Of a stretch of DNA of 64,000 nucleotides, positions 1-9,005 are shown piece by piece (the first letter of the stretch is position 1; every line of letters starts with the position of its first letter). Source of the stretch: JALOOX01 sp964557955 (lineage in GTDB: Bacteria > Desulfobacterota > Syntrophobacteria > Syntrophobacterales > Syntrophobacteraceae). Both the position numbers and the translations under genes were made by a program. The stretch covers positions 1 to 64,000 of the forward strand of contig CAZLCS010000019.1 of assembly GCA_964557955.1 (NCBI GenBank). Direction: 5' to 3'. The notes beneath the pieces were generated by a model that was not told the DNA's origin, did no database searches, and saw only the letters and a program-made list of their open reading frames with translations.

Positions 1-180
1 CCGCCGCTGTTCGGCATCGGGGCGCTCGGGCCGCGTGCGCTGTTGGTCGTCACGGGGTTGCCTGCGCTCCTGCTGCTGGAGTTGCCGCTCCTCTCTCAAC
101 TGCCGCCGCTGTTCGGCATCGGGGCGCTCGGGCCGCGTGCGCTGTTGGTCGTCACGGAGTTGCCTGCGCTCCTGCTGCTG
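1..180 (-). repeat. 102-bp tandem repeat inside the DUF6600 gene
   Basis: Bases 1-78 recur at 103-180 with one mismatch (G at 56, A at 158), giving a 102-bp period, or 34 codons. The repeat encodes Arg/Gln-rich sequence containing RTRPERPDAEQRR. The array may continue beyond the window edge. Confidence 0.9.
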
Positions 181-1872
181 TAATCGCTGATCTTCACGCT
201 GCATCTGCTGGTCCTGGCGCTGCTGCAGACGGTCTTCCCGCCTCTGATCCCGCAGAACCCTCTGATCTACGGCTCTCTGCTGCCGCTCCTGCCGTTTCAG
301 CTCGCGCTGCTCAAACCTGACTTCGGACGCAGGCCTGTCGATCCTGTCCGTGGAGACCAGTCGATTGGACACCCTGGGACGCTCGACTGTCGCGTTGCGA
401 TCCAATCTCCCCTCCCGAACGCTGCGTGCCTCTCTCATCAGCTGCCTGGCTTCGATTCTCTCCTGCCGGGCTGCCAGGCGCTGGTTCCGGTCGATCCTCT
501 CCACCACTGAGCGGTGAGGTTTGAAATTCACCTCCCGGTTGACGAAATTGAAGCGGTCCCGTCTCCTGTCAAAGTCCCTGAAAACCCTCCGGTCCACGAC
601 TGGTGAACCGTAGTAGTTGTTGATGATGGTGGTTCTGTTGATGTTTTGGACGAAGCGACCGCGGTAGTTGTCAACTCCCCAGAAATCCCGATGGCCCACG
701 AAAACAGCCCGGTCGATGTGATGAAGCGTGGCCAGGTTGACCACCGCTGTGGCGAGGTTCAGAGTGGCGACGGCCACGGAAGCAGGGCCCCAATAATAAT
801 TGGAGTAATAGGGTTCATACGGAGCGAGCGGTGCCCACCCGATGTTGGTGCTGCTATAGATCCACGAAACTCGGCCCGGGTACCAGCCGTATGGGACGGT
901 CCAGGGACGGGCCACGACGATGGGCGCCACCACCGGCGGAGCCCAATACCAGCACCGGCAGCTGTCGATGAAGAGCCAGTTGCCGTAGTGGTGCGTGGTG
1001 TAGCCGAAGGGCTCATACGGGACCCAGCACTGATCCCCATAATAGGAGGTCCATCTCCCATTGGTGTACGGGGCCCACTCGGGCCCCACCCTGGTGGGTC
1101 GCCAGAGCTCGCGGTACTCGCCCTGGTATTGCACCCGCTCCCACCGTCCGTTTTCCTCGAATTGATAGGCGTCGTCATAGAGCTCGGGCGGAAGGTATCG
1201 CGTAGAATCGCCCTTGACTTCGAGTCGCCTGGCCCAGAGGCTGTCACGCTGTCCGTTCCAGTCGTCGAACTCGGCGTCCACCAGTCCCTGGCCTGCTGTT
1301 ACGGTTCTTCCGTCGGCGAGGAGCGAAGAGGATCCCGCTTGAACCTCGTAGCGTCCTTCGTCGCGTGAATGGATGAAATCGACGGTTTCTTTGAGGGCGA
1401 TCACCTCCAGGGATTCGTCGCCGACATAAAGGTCAAACATGGAGCCGGCTGGGGCCAGTACATATCCGAAGGGGGTGGTGGCCTTGATGACGCTCTCGCT
1501 TCCGCGGTTGTAGAACCGAGCAATCCCCGAAGCCACATCGATTTCCGTAACGTCCGCGTCCAGTGCAAGGGCTTGGATCTGAGTGTTGCCTCCAATACGG
1601 ACCCAGGTGCTGTTGGGAAAGATAATCTCCGCTTTGGCGTCCTGGTCTGAGTAAAGTGAGTCCTCAAGACCGAAGGGGACGTCCTGGAGGATGGGCACCC
1701 AGTCCTTTTCCTCATAAACGTATCGCAGCAGTTGACCTTCGATGTGAGCCACGCGGCCCATCACGACAGGTCCTCTTTCCTCGGATGCAGCCATTGAGCC
1801 GGAGGGCAGGGCAGACACCACGGCGATCAGGAGGACGGCTGCCAGGCCCGTGATGCGTTGAAATCTTCTCAT
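1..1872 (-). CDS. FecR-like/DUF6600 secreted protein, C-terminus cut by the window
   Basis: An open minus-strand frame runs from ATG 1872 to base 1, at least 624 residues, so the C-terminus lies outside. AAGAGGAG sits a few bases before the ATG. Residues 1-28 form a signal peptide (MRRF followed by a hydrophobic stretch ending in SMA). Residues about 38-150 resemble a FecR-type domain, with the GRVAHIEGQLL start. Residues about 230-370 are rich in Trp and Tyr (WRPTRVGPEWAPY, NGRWTSYYGDQCW), as in DUF6600 proteins. From about residue 437 the chain becomes Arg/Gln/Glu-rich and probably helical, ending in a 34-residue tandem repeat. A periplasmic or surface structural role is inference; no enzyme motif is visible. 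Confidence 0.8.
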   Translation of the reverse strand, partial: MRRFQRITGLAAVLLIAVVSALPSGSMAASEERGPVVMGRVAHIEGQLLRYVYEEKDWVPILQDVPFGLEDSLYSDQDAKAEIIFPNSTWVRIGGNTQIQALALDADVTEIDVASGIARFYNRGSESVIKATTPFGYVLAPAGSMFDLYVGDESLEVIALKETVDFIHSRDEGRYEVQAGSSSLLADGRTVTAGQGLVDAEFDDWNGQRDSLWARRLEVKGDSTRYLPPELYDDAYQFEENGRWERVQYQGEYRELWRPTRVGPEWAPYTNGRWTSYYGDQCWVPYEPFGYTTHHYGNWLFIDSCRCWYWAPPVVAPIVVARPWTVPYGWYPGRVSWIYSSTNIGWAPLAPYEPYYSNYYWGPASVAVATLNLATAVVNLATLHHIDRAVFVGHRDFWGVDNYRGRFVQNINRTTIINNYYGSPVVDRRVFRDFDRRRDRFNFVNREVNFKPHRSVVERIDRNQRLAARQERIEARQLMREARSVREGRLDRNATVERPRVSNRLVSTDRIDRPASEVRFEQRELKRQERQQRAVDQRVLRDQRREDRLQQRQDQQMQREDQRLQQQERRQLRDDQQRTRPERPDAEQRRQLREERQLQQQERRQPRDDQQRTRPERPDAEQRR

Positions 1873-2780
1873 TGCTTCTCCTCTTCTCTTGTCGAGTTCA
1901 TCCGCTCGGGAGTCGTTCCCGGTTGTGTCATCCAGCGATAAGGACGCATCATAGCGATTAGCGTGCCACTTGTGCGCCTGCAATCCGTGAAGGAGCGCGA
2001 GTAACCTGCGGCTCCACTGAGTGCCCGCCATCGAGATGAGACAGGAGAATCGCACAGAGGAGTCCCAGGCACCGTCACACCGTGGCACGAATGGCGGATA
2101 TCATGGAATCTCAGTGGAATGGGGGTGGATGAAAGCTAATAGATCTCCTTTGGGTATTTCAGCGGGTTCTGGCATCTTTTTGCCTCGTCAGTATAACTTT
2201 GCCGTGTCTGGTTCTCAAGGGAGGGGTCATTCTTCGTTCAAATATCATGAATATTCCGAAATGAAGGCATTTACGGCGACAAGACATTGTGCTCACGACC
2301 TTTGTGGAACAAGTAATCGACATGAAACACGTCGGGGCCTCAGGGGAGCTCATACGAGCTCAGCTCCAATTCTGCATCATGTGAGATCATCCGGATGCCC
2401 TTCGATCAATCGGGGTGTCTTCCGGGCTCGACGGCGGCAGTATCCCATCCGGAGCCCTCTCCTGCAAACGCAAGGATTTCTGCTCCGTCTGAGCGGGAGG
2501 CACCCTGAACCGCAGCGATCGGCCGGTTGGGGGCCGATTACAAAAACCGCCCATCGAAGTTACGATTCTTGCGCGCTGCCGGTAGTCTTGGGCATGTGGC
2601 CTGTTTAGATTGATATTATAAAGGAGAAACATATCGGTCCGTGGAAGTGTGAAGAATCCCGGCCTTCTCCGAGAAACGCAAGGGTGGCGCCATGGGGGGA
2701 TTCCACAGCGTGGAAGATCCTCTGAACCTGTCAAGCACAGACCAGCAGGCTTCAGAGAATTCTGGGGAGGACGTTTACAG
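1873..2780. other. Intergenic region between the DUF6600 gene and grdE
   Basis: About 900 bp separate the divergent DUF6600 gene and the grd cluster. No reading frame here resembles a protein family. An AT-rich patch with TATTAT near 2613-2618 and AAAGGAG just after it could be part of a promoter for the grd genes, but no clear -35 element is visible. I looked for glycine-riboswitch core sequences and did not find them. Confidence 0.4.
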
Positions 2781-4067
2781 ATGGCTCTGCAGTTGAATCG
2801 CATACGTGTTGAGGATGTCGAGTGGGGCCCCGAGACCTCTCTGGCGGGAACCGTGCTCCGGGTCAATCGGGACGCATTGATCGAAGCGGCAAGGGGCCGG
2901 GATTCGCGAATCACCCGGGTTGCCGCTGAAATCGCCAGACCGGGCGAGAGTGTGCGCATCCTGCCCATCAAGGACGTGATCGAGCCGCGTGTGAAGGTTG
3001 AGGGAAGGGGGGGCATGTTCCCCGGCCTGATCTCCGGTGTGGAGACGGTGGGCGAAGGCAGGACGCACGTGTTGGACGGCTGTTCGGTCATGACCGTCGG
3101 CCAGATCGTGGGCTTTCAGGAGGGAATGGTCGATATGAGCGGGCCGGGCGCCCGCTACAGCTCCTTCTCCAAGCTCGTGAACGTTGCCCTTGTGATCGAT
3201 GTCCGGGAAGGGATCAGCCGCCATGAGCACGAGGAGGTCCTTCGTCTAGCGGGATTGAGGGCTGCCGTTTACCTGGGAGAGGCCGGACGGCAGGCCAAAC
3301 CAGCGGAGGTGCATCATTTTGGGATGTCGTCATTTGCTTCCGATGCAGCCAACCGGGAAGAACTTCCGAGGGTGGCCTATCTCTACATGCTCCTGAGCCA
3401 GGGGCTGCTTCATGACACTTACCTGTATGGCAGGGACATGAAAACCGTGCTTCCCACACTGATCATGCCCACCGAGGTGATGGACGGGGCCGTGGTGAGC
3501 GGCAATTGTGTCTCTGCCTGCGACAAGAACACCACTTTTCACCATCAGAACAACCCCATCATCCATGAGCTGTTCAATCGGGACGGGAAGGATCTTCATT
3601 TCGTGGGGACCGTGGTGTCCAACGCCAACGTGACGCTCAGAGACAAGGTGCGTTCTGCGGAGTACGCCGTAAAACTGGTCCAATGGCTGGGGCCGGACGG
3701 TGTGATCATCTCCAAGGAGGGCTTCGGGAATCCCGATGCGGATGCCATGATGCTGTGCGCCAGGCTCGAAGAAATGGGCATCGCCACGACCCTGATCACC
3801 GACGAGTTCGCAGGGACGGACGGCAGCTCCCAATCCCTCGCCGACACGACGCCGCGGGCCGATGCTCTCGTGAGTGTCGGGAACGCCAACGAGTTGGTCA
3901 CACTGCCTCCCATGGAACGGGTCATCGGTGATGAGCGGATCATCGAGAAGATGGCGGGAGGGCAGCCGGGCAGCCTCTCGGAGCGCGGTATCACGGCTGA
4001 GCTCCAGGTGATCATGGGGTCCACCAATGAGTTGGGGTTCGAGCGGTTGTCGACCCGGGAAGCGTAA
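2781..4067 (+). CDS. grdE: Glycine/sarcosine/betaine reductase component B, GrdE-type proprotein
   Basis: This 428-residue protein is the pyruvoyl-forming part of reductase component B. In the known enzyme it binds the amino substrate as a Schiff base, and the partner selenocysteine then attacks the alpha carbon. The cleavage motif GNCVSACDKNTT is present with the key Cys at residue 243. In characterised GrdE the precursor is cut before this Cys, giving two subunits and a pyruvoyl group. I chose ATG 2781 (MALQLNRIRVEDV) because GGGGAGG lies just upstream and the length fits the family; an in-frame extension up to 2649 is unlikely to be translated. grdB follows after 13 bases. The choice among glycine, sarcosine and betaine cannot be settled from sequence alone. 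Confidence 0.92.
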   Translation: MALQLNRIRVEDVEWGPETSLAGTVLRVNRDALIEAARGRDSRITRVAAEIARPGESVRILPIKDVIEPRVKVEGRGGMFPGLISGVETVGEGRTHVLDGCSVMTVGQIVGFQEGMVDMSGPGARYSSFSKLVNVALVIDVREGISRHEHEEVLRLAGLRAAVYLGEAGRQAKPAEVHHFGMSSFASDAANREELPRVAYLYMLLSQGLLHDTYLYGRDMKTVLPTLIMPTEVMDGAVVSGNCVSACDKNTTFHHQNNPIIHELFNRDGKDLHFVGTVVSNANVTLRDKVRSAEYAVKLVQWLGPDGVIISKEGFGNPDADAMMLCARLEEMGIATTLITDEFAGTDGSSQSLADTTPRADALVSVGNANELVTLPPMERVIGDERIIEKMAGGQPGSLSERGITAELQVIMGSTNELGFERLSTREA

Positions 4068-4080
4068 GCTGGAGGATGTG

Positions 4081-5394
4081 ATGGAAGGAAGAATCAAGGC
4101 GGTCCACTATCTGAACCAGTTTTTCGGCCAGATTGGAGGAGAAGACAGGGCCGACACGGAGCCGCTCGCCAAACCCGGCCCCATTGGCCCGGGCGTCCTT
4201 TTCCAGCAGCTCTTCGGCTCCGAGGTGGAAATCATTGGAACCGTCATCTGCGGCGACAACCACTTCGGCGAGCACATCGAAGAGGCCACGAAGGCTGTGC
4301 TCTCCCTCATTGAAGGCTTCGCTCCCGATCTGGTGCTGGCGGGGCCGGCCTTCAATGCCGGGCGCTATGGCATGGCGTGCGGGGCCGTCTGCAACGGTGC
4401 AGTGCACGGCCTCAAAATCCCGGCGGTGACGGGCATGTTTCAGGAAAACCCAGCCGTGGAGATCTACCGGAAATCCGTCTACATTGTGGAGACACAGGCT
4501 ACGACCCTGGGGATGAAAGCGGCTGCGGAGAACATGGTTCGGCTCGCCCTCAAGTTGGCCAGGGGGGAGCCCCCGGGCACACCGGTCGAAGACGGATACC
4601 TGGCCAGGGGCATTCGCAGGAACGCTTTTGCGGCCGAAACAGGAGCTGTGCGGGCCCTGAACATGCTCCTGAAGAAGCTCAGGGGAGAGCCGTTTGTCAC
4701 CGAGTATCCCCTGCCCGCTTTCGACCGGGTGGCACCGCTGCCTCCCCTGGAGAGACTCGATCAGGCCACTATTGCCCTGGTCACCAGCGGAGGAATCGTT
4801 CCCAGGGGGAACCCGGATCATATCGAATCCTCCAGCGCCAGCAAATACGGCAGATACGATATCAGCGGGATCCCGGCCTTGAGCTCGCAATCCCACGAGA
4901 CCGCCCACGGCGGGTACGACCCGACATACGCCAACGAGGACCCGCACCGCGTACTGCCGCTGGATGTCATGAAAGACCTCGAGCGTGAAGGTGTCATCGG
5001 CAGGCTCTATCCCTACTACTATGCGACGGTAGGCAACGGGACCGCCGTGGCCAGTGCCCGTGAGTTCGCCAGAGAGATCGCCAAAGACCTGGTGCGGGAC
5101 GGCGTCCAGGCCGTCATCCTCAGCTCCACGTGAGGGACCTGCACGCGTTGCGGTGCAACGATGGCAAAGGAAATCGAGCGAGCAGGAATTCTGACCGTAC
5201 ACGTCTGCACCATAGTTCCCATCTCCAGGACCGTGGGAGCCAACCGGATCGTTCCGGCAATTGCCATCCCTCACCCGCTGGGGGACCCGAGCAAATCCCG
5301 GGAAGAGGAGAAGGTGCTGCGGCGACGGTTGGTTGAAAAGGCCCTCGGGGCCATGCAGACCCATATCGATGGCCAGACGGTTTTTGAGGAATAG
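4081..5394 (+). CDS. grdB: Selenoprotein GrdB, glycine reductase component B gamma-type subunit, with TGA-encoded Sec
   Basis: Reading the in-frame TGA at 5131-5133 as selenocysteine gives a 437-residue protein with Sec at residue 351. The motif SSTUGTCTRCGA (U-x2-C-x2-C) is the GrdB active-site signature. Without recoding the frame would stop at 5133 and lose an 86-residue tail that is clearly homologous to the family. GGAGG lies just before ATG 4081. The N-terminus (KAVHYLNQFFGQIGGE) is also typical. In the known reaction, component B splits the C-N bond and hands a carboxymethyl group to the selenocysteine of GrdA. It lies between grdE (13 bp upstream) and grdC (86 bp downstream), so it was probably cotranscribed with both. 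Confidence 0.95.
5134..5160 (+). promoter_or_regulatory. Candidate bacterial SECIS hairpin in grdB
   Basis: Directly after the TGA, TGCAC (5140-5144) pairs perfectly with GTGCA (5153-5157) around the 8-nt loop GCGTTGCG. A loop GU pair (5147-5148) lies 13 nt after the TGA, within the 11-14 nt spacing known for bacterial SelB-binding elements. The assignment rests on position and pairing, and the stem is short. Confidence 0.6.
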
Positions 5395-5480
5395 TCAATG
5401 GCTTTCGGGCAATTCAGGGAATCGGGAGGCTGAAGGGACGTAAGAGCTGGAAAAACCAAAGATTGAGAGGGATGTGAACC

Positions 5481-6929
5481 ATGTCCGACCCTGTTATCCA
5501 GGCGTGTGCGTATGCTCTGGTCCACGTGCCCGGCTTCGTCCGATACGGGTCCAAACCGACCCGCGAGATTGCAGAGGGCGCCGAGGCCGTTTTGACTGTG
5601 ATCGAGAAGCATCTGAGATCCTTTGACGAGGCTGTCGCCTATCCCCCCAACCAGGTGTTCATCGGAAACCTCCACCCGGACGGCCTGAAGGACATCGAGG
5701 AGCCCTGGTCCAAACACCTCCTGAAAGACGCTTCACGATTCGGACCCTTTGGTGAGATCATGCCAGAGGAGGAGTTCATTGGGCTTCTGAAGCTTGCCGA
5801 TGATTTCGACCTGGTCTGGCTGGAAAAGGAGGCCGTGCAGCTTTTCATTCAGGCGCTGAGCGGAAGCCGCCATTGGAGTCGCTCCGACCTGGACCGGAAG
5901 GTCGCGGGAGGGATAGATCTCGAGCTGATCAGGGAAAAGATCTCCCGGGAAGGCTCGCTCCCCCTGTTTCATCAAGGGCGCATGGTGGGCTGTTTCCATC
6001 GCCATCACGACCAGGATCAATCCTTGACGGCTCACATCCTCATGGAAAATCTCATGACCAAGACGTCGGGAGCCCTGGCCTTGAAGCATCTTCTGGAAAA
6101 GGCGAATCTGCGACCAGAGGACATCGACTTCATCATCAGCTGTTCTGAGGAAGCCGTGGGCGATCGGTACAACCGCGGCGGAGGCAGCCTTTCCAAGGCC
6201 ATTGGGGAGATGTGCGGCTGCATCCACGCTACGGGATGCGACATCAAGGCTTTCTGTGTGGGGCCTGTCTACGCCATTGTGCATGCGGCCAGCCTGGTCA
6301 AGGCCGGTGTCTTCAAAAGGGTGGCCGTGGTGGGTGGAGGGTGTCTGGCCAAGCTGGGCATGAAGTTCCTGGGACATGTGGCCAATGATATGCCTGTCCT
6401 GGAAGATGTGCTGGGGGCCGTTGCTTTCCTGGTGACCGAAGACGACGGTGAAAACCCCGTCATCCGCTTGGATGCCATCGGGAAGCATGATATCGGTTCC
6501 GGCTCGTCCCAGCAGAACATCATGGAAGCGCTGGTTTTGAAGCCGCTGGATCGTCTGGGGAGGAAGGTGACGGATGTTGACAAGTACGCCACCGAGCTGC
6601 ACAACCCTGAGGTCACGGTGCCGGCGGGGAGCGGCGATGTGCCGAGAAACAATTATCGTATGATCGGCGCCCTGGCGGCCCTCAGGAAGGAGATCGAGCG
6701 GAGCGACATCGATCGCTTCGTGGTCGATCACGGCATGCCCGGCTTCGCTCCGACCCAGGGCCACATCCCTGCGGCGGTGCCGTTTCTGGGGCATGCGATC
6801 GAGGGCATTAAGGGCGGGAAGATGGAGAGCGCCCTGTTCCTGGCCAAGGGGAGTCTCTTTCTGGGGAGAATGACCCAGCTATCGGACGGGCTCTCGTTCC
6901 TCATCGAAAAGAACCCCGGGACCCGCTGA
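5481..6929 (+). CDS. grdC: Glycine reductase component C, GrdC-type beta subunit
   Basis: This 482-residue protein belongs to the thiolase/FabH-like component C beta subunits. In the known enzyme it takes the acetyl group formed as ketene or thioester from GrdA and, with GrdD, passes it to phosphate to give acetyl phosphate. The start (DPVIQACAYALVHVPGFVRYG) is characteristic of GrdC. The central SCSEEAVGDRYNRGGGS and KAFCVGPVYAIVHAASL segments resemble thiolase-fold motifs, and Cys259 in the latter is the likely acyl-accepting residue by analogy with FabH. It is a little shorter than Clostridial homologues. A purine-rich AGAGGGATG precedes ATG 5481. The usual partner GrdD does not follow; the next gene is grdA. 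Confidence 0.88.
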   Translation: MSDPVIQACAYALVHVPGFVRYGSKPTREIAEGAEAVLTVIEKHLRSFDEAVAYPPNQVFIGNLHPDGLKDIEEPWSKHLLKDASRFGPFGEIMPEEEFIGLLKLADDFDLVWLEKEAVQLFIQALSGSRHWSRSDLDRKVAGGIDLELIREKISREGSLPLFHQGRMVGCFHRHHDQDQSLTAHILMENLMTKTSGALALKHLLEKANLRPEDIDFIISCSEEAVGDRYNRGGGSLSKAIGEMCGCIHATGCDIKAFCVGPVYAIVHAASLVKAGVFKRVAVVGGGCLAKLGMKFLGHVANDMPVLEDVLGAVAFLVTEDDGENPVIRLDAIGKHDIGSGSSQQNIMEALVLKPLDRLGRKVTDVDKYATELHNPEVTVPAGSGDVPRNNYRMIGALAALRKEIERSDIDRFVVDHGMPGFAPTQGHIPAAVPFLGHAIEGIKGGKMESALFLAKGSLFLGRMTQLSDGLSFLIEKNPGTR

Positions 6930-6962
6930 TTTCCTATGTTCAAGGAAAGGAGAACCGTTCCC

Positions 6963-7421
6963 ATGACCTTCGAGGGAAAGAGAGTGATCGTTCTTGGAGA
7001 AAGAGACGGCGTGCCGGCTCCGGCTATTGCGGCCTGCGTGGAGGCCGCAGGCGGACAGGTGATCTATTCCGTGACCGAATGCTTCGTCTGAACCTCTGCG
7101 GGTGCCATGGACTCGGAGAGTCAGGCTGCCATTAGGAAGCTGGTCGAAGATACGGGCGCGGAAGATCTCCTGGTCGTTCTGGGATCGGCCAACCTGGACC
7201 TGGCCGAAGTTGCGGCCAAGACCGTGACCATCGGCGACCCCAGTTTTGCGGGACCCCTGGCGGGAGTCTCGCTGAAACTCGCCGTCTATCACATCCTGGA
7301 GCCCGAGGTGAAGGCGGCTGTCCCAGCGGAAGTCTATGAGAAGCAAGCCGGTTTCATGGAGATGCTGACCGACACGGAAGAGCTGGGCCGGAGATTTCAG
7401 CTGGCCAGGCACATGGTGTGA
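6963..7421 (+). CDS. grdA: Selenoprotein A (GrdA) of glycine reductase, with TGA-encoded Sec
   Basis: Reading TGA 7089-7091 as selenocysteine yields a 152-residue protein with the hallmark ECFVUTSAGAMD, a C-x2-U redox pair (Cys40, Sec43). GrdA is the small selenoprotein that carries the Se-carboxymethyl intermediate between components B and C, and is re-reduced by thioredoxin. AAAGGAG lies upstream of ATG 6963, and the N-terminus (GKRVIVLGERDGVPAPAI) matches the family. The gene ends 6 bp from the stop of the convergent transporter gene. A clear SECIS-type hairpin after the TGA is less evident than in grdB; only a weak ACC/GGT pairing around TCTGCG is seen. Confidence 0.95.
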
Positions 7422-7427
7422 GCAGCC

Positions 7428-8762
7428 TCATGAAGACCGGGAAGACGCCCTTTCCACAGCGGGTTCCGGAGTGGCGGAAGGCACGGCGGGACCCGGCTTC
7501 ACGATCAGCATCTTCTTCGGAAGCATCCCTTCCGATTCCGGCACACTCAAGCCATGGCGCAAGTCCACGACGTGCGAGCGATCCCTGAGGAAGAAATAAG
7601 CTGAAACAAGCACGTAAAGGATCGAGAAAGGCAGGTGAATATTCTCGGAGTGCGCCACGAGAGGCGTGCCTGCGGAAAAGGGCTTCATGACGGCCGGGAC
7701 CAAAAACTGCCCGACGAAGAGACCGAACAGGAGAAACGCCCCTTTGAGGTCGAGCCGCATCCTGACCAGGAGTGCCACAGCCAGCAGGGACTGGGCTGCG
7801 GTGAGGAGGATCTCCATCAGCTGGAAATCGCCCATGGGGATGGGGCTCTTGAAGGAGCCGCTCGAAAGCCCGTAGACGCCGGGAATCATCCCCACCAGAA
7901 GCGTCCACTGGTTGAGCTTTGCCGAGAGCAGACTGCCCAGTGCTATGGCGGCATGGCCCCTCAGGGCGAACATGATCGCAACAGTGAATTCGGGGGCTTC
8001 GGACGCTATGGGGGCGAGCCACTGGACCAGCAGGAATTCGTTGATTCCGAGGACCTTTCCCGTCGCCACGAGGGATTCGCTGAAGTGCTCTGCATTGGAC
8101 AGGATGACCCCGGCCGCAAAAAGAAACATGAACGAAGTCGCCATGCGCCGCTTCAGCCTTGGCAGGCCCCCCAGGAGCTCTGCCGGACCGTGCAGCTCGC
8201 ATTCCTCGCAGGGGCGACGACCTGCAATCCTCAGGTACCACCCGTAAATCCCCGCGAAGACAATGCCGTCATACCAGGCGAGGCTCCCCTTGATCGGAAT
8301 GAAGAATGCGTAAAGCGTTGCCAGTCCCAGAAAAAAGATCTCCGTTCGCCTGTCGCTCTCGAGATCGACGGCGCGGCGAGCTTTGAGCCAGTAGATCACT
8401 GCAATAATGGTCCATGCGAGGCCTATCAGCAGTCGGTTGGCCCCGGTCATGTTGGCGATGGCGTAGCGCGCGTAGTCGCTTCCAGGATTCTGGCCGGCCT
8501 GCCAGGTGAAGTACATGTCCACCGCGTATTCGGGGAGGACGGCGATGAGCGCCACCACAGCAAGGGCCAGGGCCTGGGATATGTCTTTCTGGGCGGCGTC
8601 GCAGGCCCAGAGGAGCAGAAAAGACGCTCCAAGGATGGCCGCTCCCGTGATGAAGGCGGTCAGGGGCGGGGCGAGCTCGGGATGCGCCAGACGCAGGAAG
8701 AAGCCGGGGAAGGTCAAGAGCACGGCCAGGAACATCGGGACGAGGTGTTTGGTGCCTTTCAT
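7428..8762 (-). CDS. Sodium/calcium-exchanger-family cation transporter
   Basis: This 444-residue polytopic membrane protein has about ten or eleven hydrophobic segments and two related alpha-repeat-like stretches. The first, residues about 30-75, contains LAVVALIAVLPEYAVD; the second, about 245-290, contains APIASEAPEFTVAI and LGSLLSAKLNQW. Conserved acidic residues in such repeats bind cations in Na+/Ca2+ and Ca2+/H+ exchangers. A loop between the halves holds CEECELHG, a possible metal-binding Cys cluster. I start at ATG 8762, which has AGGAG five bases upstream; the open frame reaches further but runs through the riboswitch leader. Given that riboswitch, Mn2+ or Ca2+ export is the best inference. 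Confidence 0.8.
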   Translation of the reverse strand: MKGTKHLVPMFLAVLLTFPGFFLRLAHPELAPPLTAFITGAAILGASFLLLWACDAAQKDISQALALAVVALIAVLPEYAVDMYFTWQAGQNPGSDYARYAIANMTGANRLLIGLAWTIIAVIYWLKARRAVDLESDRRTEIFFLGLATLYAFFIPIKGSLAWYDGIVFAGIYGWYLRIAGRRPCEECELHGPAELLGGLPRLKRRMATSFMFLFAAGVILSNAEHFSESLVATGKVLGINEFLLVQWLAPIASEAPEFTVAIMFALRGHAAIALGSLLSAKLNQWTLLVGMIPGVYGLSSGSFKSPIPMGDFQLMEILLTAAQSLLAVALLVRMRLDLKGAFLLFGLFVGQFLVPAVMKPFSAGTPLVAHSENIHLPFSILYVLVSAYFFLRDRSHVVDLRHGLSVPESEGMLPKKMLIVKPGPAVPSATPEPAVERASSRSS

Positions 8763-8817
8763 AATCTCCTTTCTGGAATCGATGCATTGAAGTTGAGATT
8801 GCCTCGGGTCCCGGCAT

Positions 8818-8866
8818 AAAAAAAGCGAGACCTTCAGCATGACGATAAGCACGCCAAAAGTCTCGC
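8818..8866 (-). terminator. Riboswitch expression-platform terminator
   Basis: On the minus strand, GCGAGAC (8866-8860) can pair with GTCTCGC (8831-8825), and a run of seven T follows. This is an intrinsic terminator in the leader of the transporter gene. Its 5' arm overlaps the GAGACTTTT segment of the aptamer, so ligand binding could decide between aptamer and terminator. Confidence 0.75.
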
Positions 8867-8955
8867 TAATTGGCTTTTCAGGCCAACGGCAAAGCCAGGC
8901 AGTTATTGCCGTAATGGTGACTTTGCCCGAGCTAGCTACTCCCTTTTGATTGAGG
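8853..8955 (-). promoter_or_regulatory. yybP-ykoY-type (Mn2+) riboswitch candidate
   Basis: The leader transcribed toward the transporter begins AAAAGGGAGTAGC (about 8947-8935), followed by CGGGCAAAGTCACCAT, a hairpin region, and GCGAGACTTTTGGC (8866-8853). The GGGAGTAGC and GAGACYTTT blocks are the two conserved parts of the yybP-ykoY aptamer as I remember its consensus. That class binds Mn2+ and commonly precedes cation exporters, which fits the gene below it. A covariance-model search was not possible here. Confidence 0.72.
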
Positions 8956-9005
8956 CAAAATATCACCATGACATGGACGAATGTCAAGAAAAAGCGGGCA
9001 ACCCT

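Noticed and set aside
646..1368. Plus-strand open frame of 240 codons
   Set aside because: It is antisense to the DUF6600 gene, with composition typical of a shadow frame in GC-rich DNA.
2021..2608. Plus-strand open frame in the grd upstream region
   Set aside because: No family features, no ribosome-binding site, and low-information composition.
2620..2780. Glycine riboswitch ahead of grdE
   Set aside because: A glycine-responsive leader would make sense, but the conserved cores of that aptamer are not present.
4081..5133. grdB truncated by a premature stop
   Set aside because: The TGA is the selenocysteine codon of the UGTC/RC motif and the following 86 codons are conserved GrdB sequence.
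7107..7421. A shorter gene starting at an ATG after the grdA TGA
   Set aside because: It is the C-terminal two thirds of GrdA. The TGA at 7089-7091 lies in the exact CxxU motif, so it is read through as selenocysteine.
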